Positions 1-9,457 of a stretch of DNA of 64,000 nt are shown piece by piece. This stretch comes from Prochlorococcus marinus XMU1405 (GTDB lineage Bacteria > Cyanobacteriota > Cyanobacteriia > PCC-6307 > Cyanobiaceae). Each line of letters opens with the position of its first letter. Position 1 is the stretch's first letter. Under the pieces are notes generated by a model. It saw only the letters and a program-made list of their open reading frames with translations. It was not told the origin of the DNA and did no database searches. The translations under genes were made by a program, and so were the position numbers. The stretch lies in contig NZ_JAAORF010000001.1 of assembly GCF_017696275.1 (NCBI RefSeq), forward strand, positions 470,174 to 534,173, written 5' to 3'.

Positions 1-157
1 TGGCAAGCGATTTGATTGGTGTTTCTGCTCCGTAGTACTCAACACTTACTCTGTCTAACAAGGAAGCATTGGCTCTTCCTGTCCTAATTGTATTAAAGTT
101 TCTTTGTGTGGCTTCAATACTTTTATTCATATTTTCTTGAATTTCTTTTTCTTTCAT
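1..157 (-). CDS. frr: ribosome recycling factor, partial (N-terminal part)
   Basis: The reverse strand from ATG at 157 reads [20 protein letters not shown] and continues with the family's [21 protein letters not shown] motif region. The frame runs off the left edge after 52 codons, so about two thirds of the protein lies outside the window. Frr works with EF-G to split post-termination ribosomes. It lies 22 bases downstream of pyrH on the same strand, the usual bacterial pyrH-frr order, so the two are probably co-transcribed. Confidence 0.93.
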   Translation of the reverse strand, partial: MKEKEIQENMNKSIEATQRNFNTIRTGRANASLLDRVSVEYYGAETPIKSLA

Positions 158-179
158 AATTAAAAAAATTAAATGACTT

Positions 180-884
180 TTAACTAATTAAAGAGCCTAT
201 TGGCTCACCAGCAACAGCTTTAGAAATGTTCCCTTTTTTGAATATATCAAAAACCATAATTGGGATATTATTATCTTTGCAAAGTGCAATCGCAGTACTG
301 TCCATTACTGCAATTTCATCACTAAGAACTTGTTGATAACTGAGAGAGGAATACTTTCTTGCATCTTTAAATTGATTTGGATCACGATCGTATACCCCAT
401 CAACTTTAGTAGCCTTCATAACAACTTCAGCGTTTATCTCTGCTGCCCTCAAGGCTGCCGTAGTATCAGTTGTAAAAAATGGATTTCCGCATCCACCTCC
501 GAAGACTACAACTCTACCTTTTTCTAGGTGCCTCATTGCTCTTCTTCTGATGTAGGGTTCGGCAATTTCCTGCATTTCGATTGCTGTTTGCACTCTGGTT
601 GCAACTCCAACTCTCTCAAGACCATCTTGAAGTGAAATTGCGTTCATTACTGTTGCTAGCATCCCTACATAATCAGCCGTAGCGCGATCCATTCCGTCTG
701 CAGATCCTTTAAGCCCTCTAAAAATGTTTCCACCACCAACAACTATTGCAAGTTGTACATTATTTTCGACTACTTTTGAAACATCCTCTGCAATTGACTG
801 AACTATAGCAGGATCAATACCATAAGGTTTTTCACCCATTAGTGCTTCACCACTAAGTTTTAAGAGAACTCTTTTGTAATTCAT
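180..884 (-). CDS. pyrH: UMP kinase
   Basis: This 234-residue protein belongs to the amino-acid-kinase fold of bacterial UMP kinases, which phosphorylate UMP to UDP with ATP in pyrimidine synthesis. The sequence shows KLSGEAL near residue 8, the glycine loop [10 protein letters not shown] around 48-57, the UMP-binding stretch [17 protein letters not shown] and the [12 protein letters not shown] segment. The length is typical. The start is an ATG at 884, and frr follows closely on the same strand. Confidence 0.97.
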   Translation of the reverse strand: MNYKRVLLKLSGEALMGEKPYGIDPAIVQSIAEDVSKVVENNVQLAIVVGGGNIFRGLKGSADGMDRATADYVGMLATVMNAISLQDGLERVGVATRVQTAIEMQEIAEPYIRRRAMRHLEKGRVVVFGGGCGNPFFTTDTTAALRAAEINAEVVMKATKVDGVYDRDPNQFKDARKYSSLSYQQVLSDEIAVMDSTAIALCKDNNIPIMVFDIFKKGNISKAVAGEPIGSLIS

Positions 885-1012
885 TCAATAATTGTACTTT
901 TAAGACATTAGCAAGTAAATGCACCAAATTTATTTTTTGTTCAGATATTGCTTGCGTCTTTAAACATTTCTAAACCTGCCTAAATAAAAATCTAAATAAT
1001 AATTTACTTCAA

Positions 1013-1705
1013 CTAAAATTCAACACACTTTTGTGCTTTTATTCCTTGTTCTTTAAATGGATGTCTTATTAGTTTCATTTCTGTAACTAGATCAGCGTAA
1101 TTGATAATTGAATCAGATGCTCCCCTTCCAGTTAAAACAATATGATTTTTTCTATTATTTAAGCTTTTTAAAAAAGTGATTATTTCTTTGGGTGCAAGAT
1201 ATCCAAGTTTTGTCGCAATATTAATTTCATCAAGAATGATAAGTTTATAAGATTCGTTTTGTATGTATTTTTTGGCTAGTTGCCAAGCCTCTTGAACTAA
1301 TTTTTCATCTCTTATTCTGTCTTGTGTTTCCCAAGTAAATCCCTCTCCTAATGAATGCCAAGATATCTTTGAAGAAAAGTTTTTAAGTGCTTTTTCTTCT
1401 CCAGTGGTCCAGCCTCCTTTGATAAATTGAATTATTGCTACTTTATAGCCATGACCTATCGTCCTTAAAGCCATACCTAAAGATGCAGTTGTCTTGCCCT
1501 TGCCATTTCCTGTAAAAACAATCAATAATCCTTTTTTTATTTTTCTAATTTGTAGTCTTTCGGCTTGGATATCTTTTCTTTGCTGCATTCTTTTTTTATA
1601 TGAGTTCTCATCGATATCCGGTGATAATTTACCTCCCATTCCAATTTTATTTGCTTGATTATCGAGGTTAAATATTTTCTTGGAAGATGAAGGTTTTTTT
1701 TGCAT
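1013..1705 (-). CDS. cobO: cob(I)alamin adenosyltransferase, CobO/BtuR type
   Basis: This 230-residue protein has a P-loop GNGKGKTT at residues 66-73 and a Walker-B-like LIILDEIN near 155. Both are characteristic of CobO/BtuR enzymes, which adenosylate cobalt in cobalamin or in corrinoid precursors. The roughly 55-residue lysine- and arginine-rich N-terminal extension before the P-loop is common in this family. ATG start at 1705. It lies between pyrH and the recombinase gene, all on the minus strand, with no sign of a shared pathway. Prochlorococcus makes its own (pseudo)cobalamin, which fits. Confidence 0.93.
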   Translation of the reverse strand: MQKKPSSSKKIFNLDNQANKIGMGGKLSPDIDENSYKKRMQQRKDIQAERLQIRKIKKGLLIVFTGNGKGKTTASLGMALRTIGHGYKVAIIQFIKGGWTTGEEKALKNFSSKISWHSLGEGFTWETQDRIRDEKLVQEAWQLAKKYIQNESYKLIILDEINIATKLGYLAPKEIITFLKSLNNRKNHIVLTGRGASDSIINYADLVTEMKLIRHPFKEQGIKAQKCVEF

Positions 1706-1738
1706 ATGACTTTTTTTTTATTTAATTATTATAAATCT

Positions 1739-2908
1739 TTAAATATTTTTAACTCTTTTAACTTTTAAAAGTGCATTATTTACTGCCTGTTGTTGATCTC
1801 TTTTAGTAATCCAGTGGTGATAAGTTTGAGTATGTAAACTAACCGAATGTCCCATCATTCTAGCAGCAACAGTATCAGGTAAATCATAAAAAATTGTTCT
1901 AACTGCCCAAGCATGCCTTAGATCATAGGGTTTTATTGGTAAAGAGTAACGCTTAAACTGATCTGTAATTTTTTTCCCAATATTCTGTAAGGTTGTAATT
2001 TTAAGGTCTCTATTAATATTTGGTAGAAGTTCTGGATTTTCACCAAGTTTTAATAAGTCGAACTTTTCCACCCATTCAGGATGAAATGGCCAAACTTGAT
2101 GTTCCCCAGTTTTAGTAGTAGGTAAAACTCTAATAATTTTGTCCCCAAAATTAGTCAGAGAACTTAAATCACAAAAAAATACTTCATGATTCCTTAATCC
2201 ATATGTGGCCATCAGACCAAAAACAAATTTCCAAGACTTGTTTGGTATCTTTTCCCACAGTTTTTCTATTAATTCGTCTTTAGGTAGATCCCTAAATCCT
2301 GCTTTGTTCAGACCATATCCTTTAGAATTTAATTTCCAATCTTCTGGTAGTTTAATTTCTAAAAACTTAGCCAAAACACTTAAAGACGTAGCGCATTGTT
2401 TCCTACTTCTGGTACCTTCCTTATAACTTTCAAGTGTTTTTTGAAATATTTTTTCTAAAGCTTCATTCTCATATTCATTGTAAATGTTTAGGATTCTTTT
2501 CATATATGGTTTGTAAGAACTTCTCCAAGTAGTTTTTCTAGTGCTGGTTCGAAAATCACTTTTATTTTCTTTAAAAAAAAATTCCTCAAATTGATTTAAT
2601 CTTTTTGGAAATTCAAACCCATGTTTTATTTCCTTTTTATAGGGCTTGCTTATCCAATTAATCCAATCAAATTGATTCAATTCCAATTGCAAATTGATTA
2701 ATTGTAATTTTTTTTTGGCCTCCTCTAATCCAGAAATATCAGCCTTTAAACCAAGAGATATTCTTTGGATTTTAAAGTTGTTGTTATCTTCTTTGGAGGG
2801 AAGTGAACCACGAATATTTAATTTCTCTCCTCTTTTCTCAATTTTAAGCTTGCTGCCTTGAGTAGCAAATTTATCATTGACATTATTAATTTCCTGAATT
2901 ACGTTCAT
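1739..2908 (-). CDS. tyrosine recombinase / phage-integrase family protein
   Basis: The C-terminal half of this 389-residue protein shows the tyrosine-recombinase catalytic set: R239 (ATYGLRNHE), R331 in the DLRHAW box, H354 (MMGHS) and the nucleophile Y363 (TQTYHHW). The usual first histidine of box II is a tyrosine here (PYDLRH, Y328). The N-terminal half is lysine-rich and carries a SAM-like DNA-binding region (about 105-190). It is longer than XerC/XerD (about 300 residues). No phage genes, tRNA or obvious direct-repeat attachment site flank it. It may be a domesticated chromosomal recombinase rather than part of an active element. The start ATG faces divergent hemH. Confidence 0.85.
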   Translation of the reverse strand: MNVIQEINNVNDKFATQGSKLKIEKRGEKLNIRGSLPSKEDNNNFKIQRISLGLKADISGLEEAKKKLQLINLQLELNQFDWINWISKPYKKEIKHGFEFPKRLNQFEEFFFKENKSDFRTSTRKTTWRSSYKPYMKRILNIYNEYENEALEKIFQKTLESYKEGTRSRKQCATSLSVLAKFLEIKLPEDWKLNSKGYGLNKAGFRDLPKDELIEKLWEKIPNKSWKFVFGLMATYGLRNHEVFFCDLSSLTNFGDKIIRVLPTTKTGEHQVWPFHPEWVEKFDLLKLGENPELLPNINRDLKITTLQNIGKKITDQFKRYSLPIKPYDLRHAWAVRTIFYDLPDTVAARMMGHSVSLHTQTYHHWITKRDQQQAVNNALLKVKRVKNI

Positions 2909-2973
2909 TTACTTATATAATTGACCATATGATGACGTTTTTAATGTTGATTTTCAATCTTCATAAATTTTAA

Positions 2974-4149
2974 ATGGATAAAATAGGCGTCTTACTAATG
3001 AATTTAGGAGGGCCTGAACGCATTACTGATGTAGGCCCATTCTTATACAATCTTTTTTCTGATCCAGAAATTATCAGGACACCTTTTCCTGTTTTTCAAA
3101 AGCCCCTAGCTTGGTTAATTAGTACGCTGAGGAGTACTACTTCACAACAGGCTTACCTTTCTATAGGTGGAGGTTCACCTATCAGAAGGATAACTGAACA
3201 ACAAGCAAGAGAATTACAATCTAACTTAAGGAACAAGGGATTTAATGCTACTACTTACATCGCTATGAGGTATTGGCATCCTTTTACCGAATCAGCAATT
3301 GCTGATATGAAGGCAGATGGCATAGATCAAGTTGTTGTAATACCCTTGTATCCACATTTTTCGATAAGTACTAGTGGTTCGAGCTTTAGGGAATTAAAAA
3401 AATTGCGAGATTCTGATGAGGAATTTAAGAAGGTTCCAATGAGATGTGTAAGGAGTTGGTTTAGTCAATCAGGTTACTTAAAGTCTATGGTTGAATTAAT
3501 TTCTGAACAAATTTCACTTTGTGAATCACCTTCAAAAGCCCATATATTTTTCACTGCTCATGGAGTTCCTAAGAGTTACGTAGAGGAAGCTGGAGACCCT
3601 TACAAACAACAAATTGAAGATTGTTCTTTATTAATTATTAATGAGCTGGAAAAATGTTTAGGGCATGGTAACCCTCATACACTTTCTTATCAAAGTAGAG
3701 TTGGTCCTGTTGAATGGTTGAAGCCTTATACAGAAGAAGTGTTGGCGGATCTTGGAAGGTCAAATGTTAATGATCTGATTGTGGTCCCTATAAGTTTCGT
3801 TGGAGAGCATATCGAAACATTGCAAGAAATTGATATTGAATATAAAGAAATTGCTGAAAAAGCTGGTATTAAAAACTTTCGGAGAGTAAGGGCTTTAAAT
3901 ACTCATCCTACTTTTATTGAAGGACTTAGTGATCTAGTGATTTCCTGCTTGGAAGGACCTCTTGTTAATATAGAAGAGGCTTCACAGTTGCCTGAAAAAG
4001 TTAAACTATATCCCCAAGAGAAGTGGCAATGGGGTTGGAATAATAGTTCAGAAGTGTGGAACGGAAGGGTTGCAATGATTATATTTCTTGTGCTTTTTAT
4101 TGAACTTATTTCAGGTTCTGGACCTCTACATAAATTAGGTATTTTATAA
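2974..4149 (+). CDS. hemH: ferrochelatase with C-terminal light-harvesting-like segment
   Basis: This enzyme inserts Fe2+ into protoporphyrin IX to make haem. The 391 residues begin with the family motif [11 protein letters not shown]. They contain the catalytic-region ITSAHGVP equivalent ([19 protein letters not shown]) and the conserved [14 protein letters not shown] near the C-terminal end of the catalytic domain. The last 40 residues add a hydrophobic helix preceded by EVWNGRVAM, a chlorophyll a/b-binding (CAB/HLIP-like) motif. This tail is known from cyanobacterial and plastid type II ferrochelatases. It probably anchors the enzyme in the thylakoid membrane. ATG start, 65 bases from the divergent recombinase gene. 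Confidence 0.97.
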   Translation: MDKIGVLLMNLGGPERITDVGPFLYNLFSDPEIIRTPFPVFQKPLAWLISTLRSTTSQQAYLSIGGGSPIRRITEQQARELQSNLRNKGFNATTYIAMRYWHPFTESAIADMKADGIDQVVVIPLYPHFSISTSGSSFRELKKLRDSDEEFKKVPMRCVRSWFSQSGYLKSMVELISEQISLCESPSKAHIFFTAHGVPKSYVEEAGDPYKQQIEDCSLLIINELEKCLGHGNPHTLSYQSRVGPVEWLKPYTEEVLADLGRSNVNDLIVVPISFVGEHIETLQEIDIEYKEIAEKAGIKNFRRVRALNTHPTFIEGLSDLVISCLEGPLVNIEEASQLPEKVKLYPQEKWQWGWNNSSEVWNGRVAMIIFLVLFIELISGSGPLHKLGIL

Positions 4150-4285
4150 AGAACAATTGAAATTTATTTGTTTATTTTTAATTTATTAAAAGATTTTTTT
4201 GAATGCATTTCTGACATTACATTTCTAAATGAGGCAAAAGTATTTAATTAAGTTTAATATTTATAGTAAGTATTGAATTTCTTTA

Positions 4286-6049
4286 GTGACTCTTACTTCG
4301 AGATCCTTTTCAAAGGGTAGTTCAAAACATGAAAATCCAGTTTGGATAACTGGTGCAGATGCATTAATGGATTCTTTAAAAATTCATGGAGTAAAAGTCA
4401 TATTTGGATATCCAGGGGGGGCCATACTACCAATATATGACGCTGTTCATAAGGCAGAAAATGAAGGTTGGTTGAAGCATTATATGGTTAGGCATGAACA
4501 AGGTGGTTCACATGCGGCTGATGGATATGCAAGATCTACTGGTGAAGTAGGAGTATGTTTTGGGACCTCAGGCCCAGGTGCAACAAATTTGGTAACTGGA
4601 ATTGCCACTGCGCAAATGGATTCAGTCCCCCTAGTTGTAGTTACAGGTCAAGTCCCAAGACCTGCTATAGGGACAGACGCTTTTCAAGAAACTGATATTT
4701 TTGGCATAACTCTTCCAATAGTGAAACATTCATGGGTAATAAGAGATCCTTCAGATATCGCGAAAGTAGTTTCTGAAGCTTTTTTTATTGCCTCATCTGG
4801 AAGGCCTGGCCCTGTTTTAATTGATATACCCAAAGATGTAGGTCAGGAGTTCTTTAATTACCAAAGAGTTTTGCCTGGTGAGATTATTCCTAAAGGATTT
4901 AAAAGGAATGGAGAAATTAACGATTGCGATATCAATAAAGCAATTAAATTAATAGAAGATTCTGAAAGACCCCTTCTATACGTAGGAGGTGGGGCAATAT
5001 CTTCTGGAGCTCATGATGAAATAAGAACTTTGGCAAAGAATTATCAAATACCAGTTACTACAACCTTAATGGGTAAAGGAGCTTTTGATGAAAAAGACAA
5101 TTTATCAGTAGGAATGTTAGGAATGCATGGAACTGCTTACGCAAACTTTGCTGTTACAGAATGCGATCTTTTAATTGCTATTGGAGCTAGATTCGATGAT
5201 CGGGTAACGGGGAAATTAGATACTTTTGCACCTAATGCAAAGGTAATTCATATAGATATTGATCCAGCAGAAGTTAATAAAAATAGACGCGTAGATGTTG
5301 CAATTGTCTCTGACGTTTCGAAAGCCGTTCGCAAAATTAATCAAAAATTTCTGAATAACAAATTTAGTTGTCGGACGAAGAACTGGTTAGAAAAAATTGC
5401 TTTTTGGAAAAATAAACACCCTTTATATGACCCGCCTAAAGAAGGAGAAATTTATCCTCAGGAAGTTCTTTTGAAAGTTAGGGAACTTTCACCAGAAGCT
5501 TATGTAACTACAGATGTAGGTCAACATCAGATGTGGGCTGCACAATATTTAAGAAATTCTCCAAGAAAATGGATTAGTAGTGCAGGCTTAGGAACTATGG
5601 GTTTTGGATTGCCAGCAGCAATTGGAGTGAAAGCAGCTTTACCTAATTCAGATGTAATTTGCATTGCAGGAGATGCAAGCGTTTTAATGAATATTCAAGA
5701 ATTAGGAACTTTGTCTCAATATGGATTAAATGTAAAGTTGATCATCATTAATAATCGCTGGCAAGGGATGGTAAGGCAATGGCAGGAGAGTTTCTACGAT
5801 GAAAGATATTCCTCCTCTGATATGAGTTGTGGCGAACCTGATTTTGTAAAACTTGCTGAGTCTTTTGGAGTTAAAGGATACCAAATTTCTGATAGAAAAC
5901 AATTACAGAATGAATTAAAAAATGGGCTTGATCATGACGGCCCTGCCTTGATTAATATCCTTGTTAGAAGAGGTGAAAATTGTTATCCAATGGTTCCTCC
6001 TGGTAAGAGTAATGCTCAAATGGTTGGATATGTTAATTGTGAAGACTAA
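4286..6049 (+). CDS. ilvB: acetolactate synthase, large (catalytic) subunit
   Basis: This thiamine-diphosphate enzyme condenses pyruvate (with pyruvate or 2-ketobutyrate) in the first shared step of branched-chain amino-acid synthesis. Its 587 residues show the three expected parts: N-terminal TPP-binding PYR domain with the catalytic glutamate in [15 protein letters not shown], central FAD-linked domain with [12 protein letters not shown], and C-terminal PP domain with the metal-binding [14 protein letters not shown]. The best start is GTG at 4286, since the family N-terminus ([16 protein letters not shown]) follows about 20 residues later. The small subunit ilvH is not in the window. Confidence 0.97.
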   Translation: MTLTSRSFSKGSSKHENPVWITGADALMDSLKIHGVKVIFGYPGGAILPIYDAVHKAENEGWLKHYMVRHEQGGSHAADGYARSTGEVGVCFGTSGPGATNLVTGIATAQMDSVPLVVVTGQVPRPAIGTDAFQETDIFGITLPIVKHSWVIRDPSDIAKVVSEAFFIASSGRPGPVLIDIPKDVGQEFFNYQRVLPGEIIPKGFKRNGEINDCDINKAIKLIEDSERPLLYVGGGAISSGAHDEIRTLAKNYQIPVTTTLMGKGAFDEKDNLSVGMLGMHGTAYANFAVTECDLLIAIGARFDDRVTGKLDTFAPNAKVIHIDIDPAEVNKNRRVDVAIVSDVSKAVRKINQKFLNNKFSCRTKNWLEKIAFWKNKHPLYDPPKEGEIYPQEVLLKVRELSPEAYVTTDVGQHQMWAAQYLRNSPRKWISSAGLGTMGFGLPAAIGVKAALPNSDVICIAGDASVLMNIQELGTLSQYGLNVKLIIINNRWQGMVRQWQESFYDERYSSSDMSCGEPDFVKLAESFGVKGYQISDRKQLQNELKNGLDHDGPALINILVRRGENCYPMVPPGKSNAQMVGYVNCED

Positions 6050-6115
6050 TTTTTTATAATTCATCATTTTAAAAAATTAACTCTAAGATAATTTAAAAAC
6101 TTAGATATTTTTGAA

Positions 6116-6463
6116 TTGAAAAAAATTATCAAAATTTTTATAGTCTGCTTGATTGTTCTTAATCCTGTAATAGTTAACTCGGCTGAAATTCTTCAAATTA
6201 AGAGTTCAAATACTATTTTGGTGGGGGATCAAAATAGGAATCTAACTATTGGATTATTTTGTATAGATGTAAATGAAAGTGATGAGCTTGAAGCAACTAA
6301 TTTACTTAAAAGTGAATTCCCAAGGGGAACCAAAGTGAAAATAAAACCTTTTGGTTTCAAAGAGAATGTTTTGTTAGCCAAAGTTTTTAATATTAAGGGA
6401 AGTAAGGAGATGACTGAATTATTAGTCGCTAAAGACCTAACTAGTGAAGTTTGTACAAGTTAA
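6116..6463 (+). CDS. small exported protein, degenerate SNase-like fold (tentative)
   Basis: Residues 1-22 form a signal peptide (lysine-rich start, hydrophobic core, NSA cleavage site). The mature part of about 92 residues follows the layout of a staphylococcal-nuclease domain: an IKSSNTILV strand, IGLFCIDV in place of the VRLxGIDxPE motif, an EATNLLKSEF helix, GTKVKIKPF, and ELLVAKDLTSEVC at the end. The catalytic arginines are absent, so nuclease activity is unlikely. This is inference from pattern only. The start is TTG at 6116, and the protein is tail-to-tail with the YfiH-like gene. Confidence 0.7.
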   Translation: MKKIIKIFIVCLIVLNPVIVNSAEILQIKSSNTILVGDQNRNLTIGLFCIDVNESDELEATNLLKSEFPRGTKVKIKPFGFKENVLLAKVFNIKGSKEMTELLVAKDLTSEVCTS

Positions 6464-7252
6464 CTATCTCTTTGAACAAATAAAATTCCATTGTCTTGAG
6501 ATTGTTTTGTTCCTTCTCCAGGAATTAAATTCATTTTTGAATTTGTATGTGCATAAATTTGAGATGTCTATATTTGTATTAGGAATATTCTCATTTAAAA
6601 GTTGTCTATAGGCAGATTTTTTGAGATCAAGTTGATTTAAGTTTTGCTCTTTAAAAGGATTTGAATCACTAAAACAAAGAATATTTTCAGTTTTAGTCAA
6701 ATTGACAGTTATGTCTTTGTTTTCGACTTTTCTATAAAATTCTCTTAGTGTCATTTTATCAACTAGATAATGTTCCTTAGAAATCGCTGGACCTATTGCA
6801 ACAAGTAAATCATCTCTAGATGTCCCAAAGTTATCGAAAATTTTAACCATATTTTTTATTATTTTTTTTTCTAAACCTTTTCTTCCACAATGCAAGGTCG
6901 CTACATTTTTTGTCCCTTTATCTGCAAAAAATATTGGCATACAATCAGCTGTGTAAACCCATAAGTTTTGATTGCATTTATTACCAACAAGACCATCTGC
7001 ATCACTCTTAATCCCTTCTTCAGAATGAGATCCAAAAATAATCACGTTACTGTGAATTTGCTTGGGAACACAATTTATATAATTTTTATTAAAGTAATTC
7101 CCTAATAATTGAAGAAATTTCTCAGAGCTTGACTTCGTAAAAAATGCATGTTTGAAATTATTTTGACTAAGGATAGGTGATGAGTAATACTCAAATTTTT
7201 TGTTTTGAATAAAAATTTCAGCTTTTGAGAAAGCTATTTCTTTGTAAGGAAT
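6464..7252 (-). CDS. YfiH/DUF152 multicopper-oxidase-like protein (laccase domain), probable ATT start
   Basis: This YfiH family includes bacterial and mammalian proteins with purine-nucleoside phosphorylase/adenosine deaminase-like or polyphenol-oxidase activity. Visible motifs are TADCMPIFF, THE metal-site stretch ATLHCGRKGL and AIGPAISKEHYLV. The first ATG/GTG/TTG in frame is the GTG at 7045. The frame nevertheless stays open to 7282 and encodes conserved family features upstream (FKHAFFTKSSS, and KQIHS just before the GTG). A clean AGGAG lies at 7265-7261, followed after 8 bases by ATT at 7252, which gives 262 residues, a normal family length. I therefore place the start at this rare ATT. 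If that is wrong, a sequence error or another non-standard codon is needed. It is the third gene of the S1-like/Tab2 group. Confidence 0.8.
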   Translation of the reverse strand: MPYKEIAFSKAEIFIQNKKFEYYSSPILSQNNFKHAFFTKSSSEKFLQLLGNYFNKNYINCVPKQIHSNVIIFGSHSEEGIKSDADGLVGNKCNQNLWVYTADCMPIFFADKGTKNVATLHCGRKGLEKKIIKNMVKIFDNFGTSRDDLLVAIGPAISKEHYLVDKMTLREFYRKVENKDITVNLTKTENILCFSDSNPFKEQNLNQLDLKKSAYRQLLNENIPNTNIDISNLCTYKFKNEFNSWRRNKTISRQWNFICSKR

Positions 7253-7274
7253 AGTTCTTGCTCCTAAACTTAAT

Positions 7275-8180
7275 TTATGAAATTAATTCAATATCTCTCA
7301 AGATCCAGAATCCTGCAAATTTTTCGATGTATGGCGTTGACTGTATGGCAATAAATTGATAACCAAAAGAATTTTTTTTATTCTCTAAAAACTTTGTACT
7401 CAAAATTTTTGCATCTTTCTCTGGCAAATCAGTTACCAGCCACTTATCGTCTTCTGAAGCTTCAAGTATGAGTTGGTTCTTACTAATGACTAATTTAACA
7501 GGTTCTAAACAACTGAACCATGCAGAAAGTGCTAAAGATCTATCTTTGCTAAAAAGTCTTAATCCTGGAACTAAGTAATTATCATCTAAATCTTTCTGAA
7601 TTGGGAAAATATTTCCAAATTCCATAGGCCAATTTTCTGCTGATTTTAATTCGCCAATTGATATTTCAGAGATAGTTAAAGCATCACCCCTTACTGCTTC
7701 TGGTAGAGGTGTAGGAGAGCTTTCAATTTTAGAAGTAAAAGTTGGAGCTAATACACCTTTTACATAACCTTTTTCCTTGGGATAAATCTCTTTTTCAAGA
7801 AATTCGATTCTATCTAATAAATCATAAGTTCTCCTACTTACGAGAGCCTCAATACTTACGGCCTCCAAAGATTTCTTAATGATCGATTTCATTGACGACC
7901 TCCAGAACCGAACTATCGAAGGTTTCTCCCACCCTAGTTTTTTTGCTTCACTTATTGCTTCATTTAGTGACTTTGTAAGCCATACTGAATTGACTTCATT
8001 GGCAGGGCATTTTTTATTCCAAAGAAAAATATCTTCTGTCTTATAACTTCTTGTAGAACAAATAATTAACTCCCACCTTTTTTTTCCATTTAATTCAATA
8101 ATTGGTCTTGAGTAAAAGTCTAATTCCCAATCTGAAATCTTTAACTTAAGACTTGACTCCATTTTTTTATTGATGTTCAT
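7275..8180 (-). CDS. Tab2/Atab2-like RNA-binding protein (DUF1092)
   Basis: These 301 residues match the cyanobacterial relatives of Tab2 (Chlamydomonas) and ATAB2 (Arabidopsis), which bind the psaB leader and promote its translation. Recognisable stretches are WELDFYSRPIIELNGKKRWELIIC at the N-terminus, PSIVRFWRSSM in the middle and the terminal GFWILRDIELI. The start ATG overlaps the stop of the upstream S1-domain gene by 4 bases (8177-8180), so they are translationally coupled. Two RNA-binding proteins in one operon suggest a role in photosystem mRNA translation. That role in Prochlorococcus is inferred. Confidence 0.85.
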   Translation of the reverse strand: MNINKKMESSLKLKISDWELDFYSRPIIELNGKKRWELIICSTRSYKTEDIFLWNKKCPANEVNSVWLTKSLNEAISEAKKLGWEKPSIVRFWRSSMKSIIKKSLEAVSIEALVSRRTYDLLDRIEFLEKEIYPKEKGYVKGVLAPTFTSKIESSPTPLPEAVRGDALTISEISIGELKSAENWPMEFGNIFPIQKDLDDNYLVPGLRLFSKDRSLALSAWFSCLEPVKLVISKNQLILEASEDDKWLVTDLPEKDAKILSTKFLENKKNSFGYQFIAIQSTPYIEKFAGFWILRDIELIS

Positions 8181-9391
8181 TTATCTTGTTCTTTTTTATC
8201 GAAGAGTGCTTTAGTTTTTAGTGCTCTCTCTGTGGCTTCTTGCATAACTTTTTGCTTATCAATAATTAATTCTCCCGCAGAGTTTTCAAGGAGTGCTGTA
8301 TTGAGACCAATGCGCCCTTTTTCGAGGTCAATTTCAGATATTAATGCTTTAATGATTTCCCCTTCTCTAAAAACTTCTCTTAAAGAACGAATCGATCCAT
8401 TTGTTAGTGAGGATTGATGAAGAAGCCCACTAGCTCCACCTAATTCTATAAAGAAGCCATATGGTTTTACAGCTAAAACTTCTCCTTCAATTAATTGTCC
8501 TAATTTTAGACTTGTAAGTTTAGAGACTAATGATGCTTTCTTTTCAGAGAGAACTAATTTTCTGGATTCTGGATTCACCTCAAGAAAAGCTACTTTTAGA
8601 GTTTTGCCAACAATAGATTGATAATCTTGACCATCTTCAAGTTGGGATCTTGGGATAAATCCTCTTAATCCATCTACATCGCAAGTAAGCCCACCTCTAT
8701 TAAATCCATTAATTAAAACGTTAATTAATTCTCCATTTTTTGCGAAACTTGATACTTTCTCCCAACTTTGCCTGAGAATTAGTGCCCGAGCGCTCACCGT
8801 TACCATCCCATCAGCATTTTGTTCTTTGATAACCAAAACTTCCATTTCAAGGCCTATAGAAAACTTCTCTTTAAAGTTAGTTATGACGCCTAGCCCACAT
8901 TCTTTTTTGGGCATATAACCAGGTGCTTTCCCACCAATGTCAATATATAATCCATCACTTTCGATTGCTATAACCTTTCCTGTAATTGTCTCTCCTGTAG
9001 CCCCAATTGGCTCATTTGCATTTAAAGCCTCCAAAAAAGCACTTTCATCAAAATCAAATTCATCAACTGTTCTTTCTAATTGAAAATCTGTGATTTGCTC
9101 AGAAAAATTAAGCGGTCTATTTAAGTCTTGTTGAGAAATATCAAATGTTTTAGTGTTTTCATTATTGTCCTCATTTTCTTTTACTGAGTCATCTTTAGTT
9201 ATTTGAGGTTTGATTGCAATATTTTCTTTTCTAATCTCTTCTTGAGAGTTGGGATGCTCATTTTGTATATCTTGAGATTTTTTTTGAATATCTTTCTTGC
9301 TTATGTGAAGTACCTGAAGAGGTTTTTTAAAATCTTTTTTATTGCCCTTTGGTTGGATATTATTTTGGGCATTTTTATTACTGACTCCCAT
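8177..9391 (-). CDS. S1-domain RNA-binding protein, ribosomal protein S1 paralogue
   Basis: This 404-residue protein has a charged, low-complexity N-terminal region of about 130 residues, then three S1/OB-fold repeats. They are recognisable by GETITGKVIAIESDGLYIDIGGKAPGYMP (about 136-165), ELINVLINGFNRGGLTCDVDGLRGFIPRSQ (about 220-250) and GQLIEGEVLAVKPYGFFIELGGASGLLH (about 297-325). Prochlorococcus also has a separate canonical S1, so this is probably the second homologue (annotated rps1b in relatives). It heads the operon with the Tab2-like gene. ATG start. Confidence 0.9.
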   Translation of the reverse strand: MGVSNKNAQNNIQPKGNKKDFKKPLQVLHISKKDIQKKSQDIQNEHPNSQEEIRKENIAIKPQITKDDSVKENEDNNENTKTFDISQQDLNRPLNFSEQITDFQLERTVDEFDFDESAFLEALNANEPIGATGETITGKVIAIESDGLYIDIGGKAPGYMPKKECGLGVITNFKEKFSIGLEMEVLVIKEQNADGMVTVSARALILRQSWEKVSSFAKNGELINVLINGFNRGGLTCDVDGLRGFIPRSQLEDGQDYQSIVGKTLKVAFLEVNPESRKLVLSEKKASLVSKLTSLKLGQLIEGEVLAVKPYGFFIELGGASGLLHQSSLTNGSIRSLREVFREGEIIKALISEIDLEKGRIGLNTALLENSAGELIIDKQKVMQEATERALKTKALFDKKEQDK

Positions 9392-9457
9392 TGTAGGTAA
9401 AATAAGAATAACTAATTATTAACATACTCTAAATGTTAGTACTCAAAATTAAAATTA

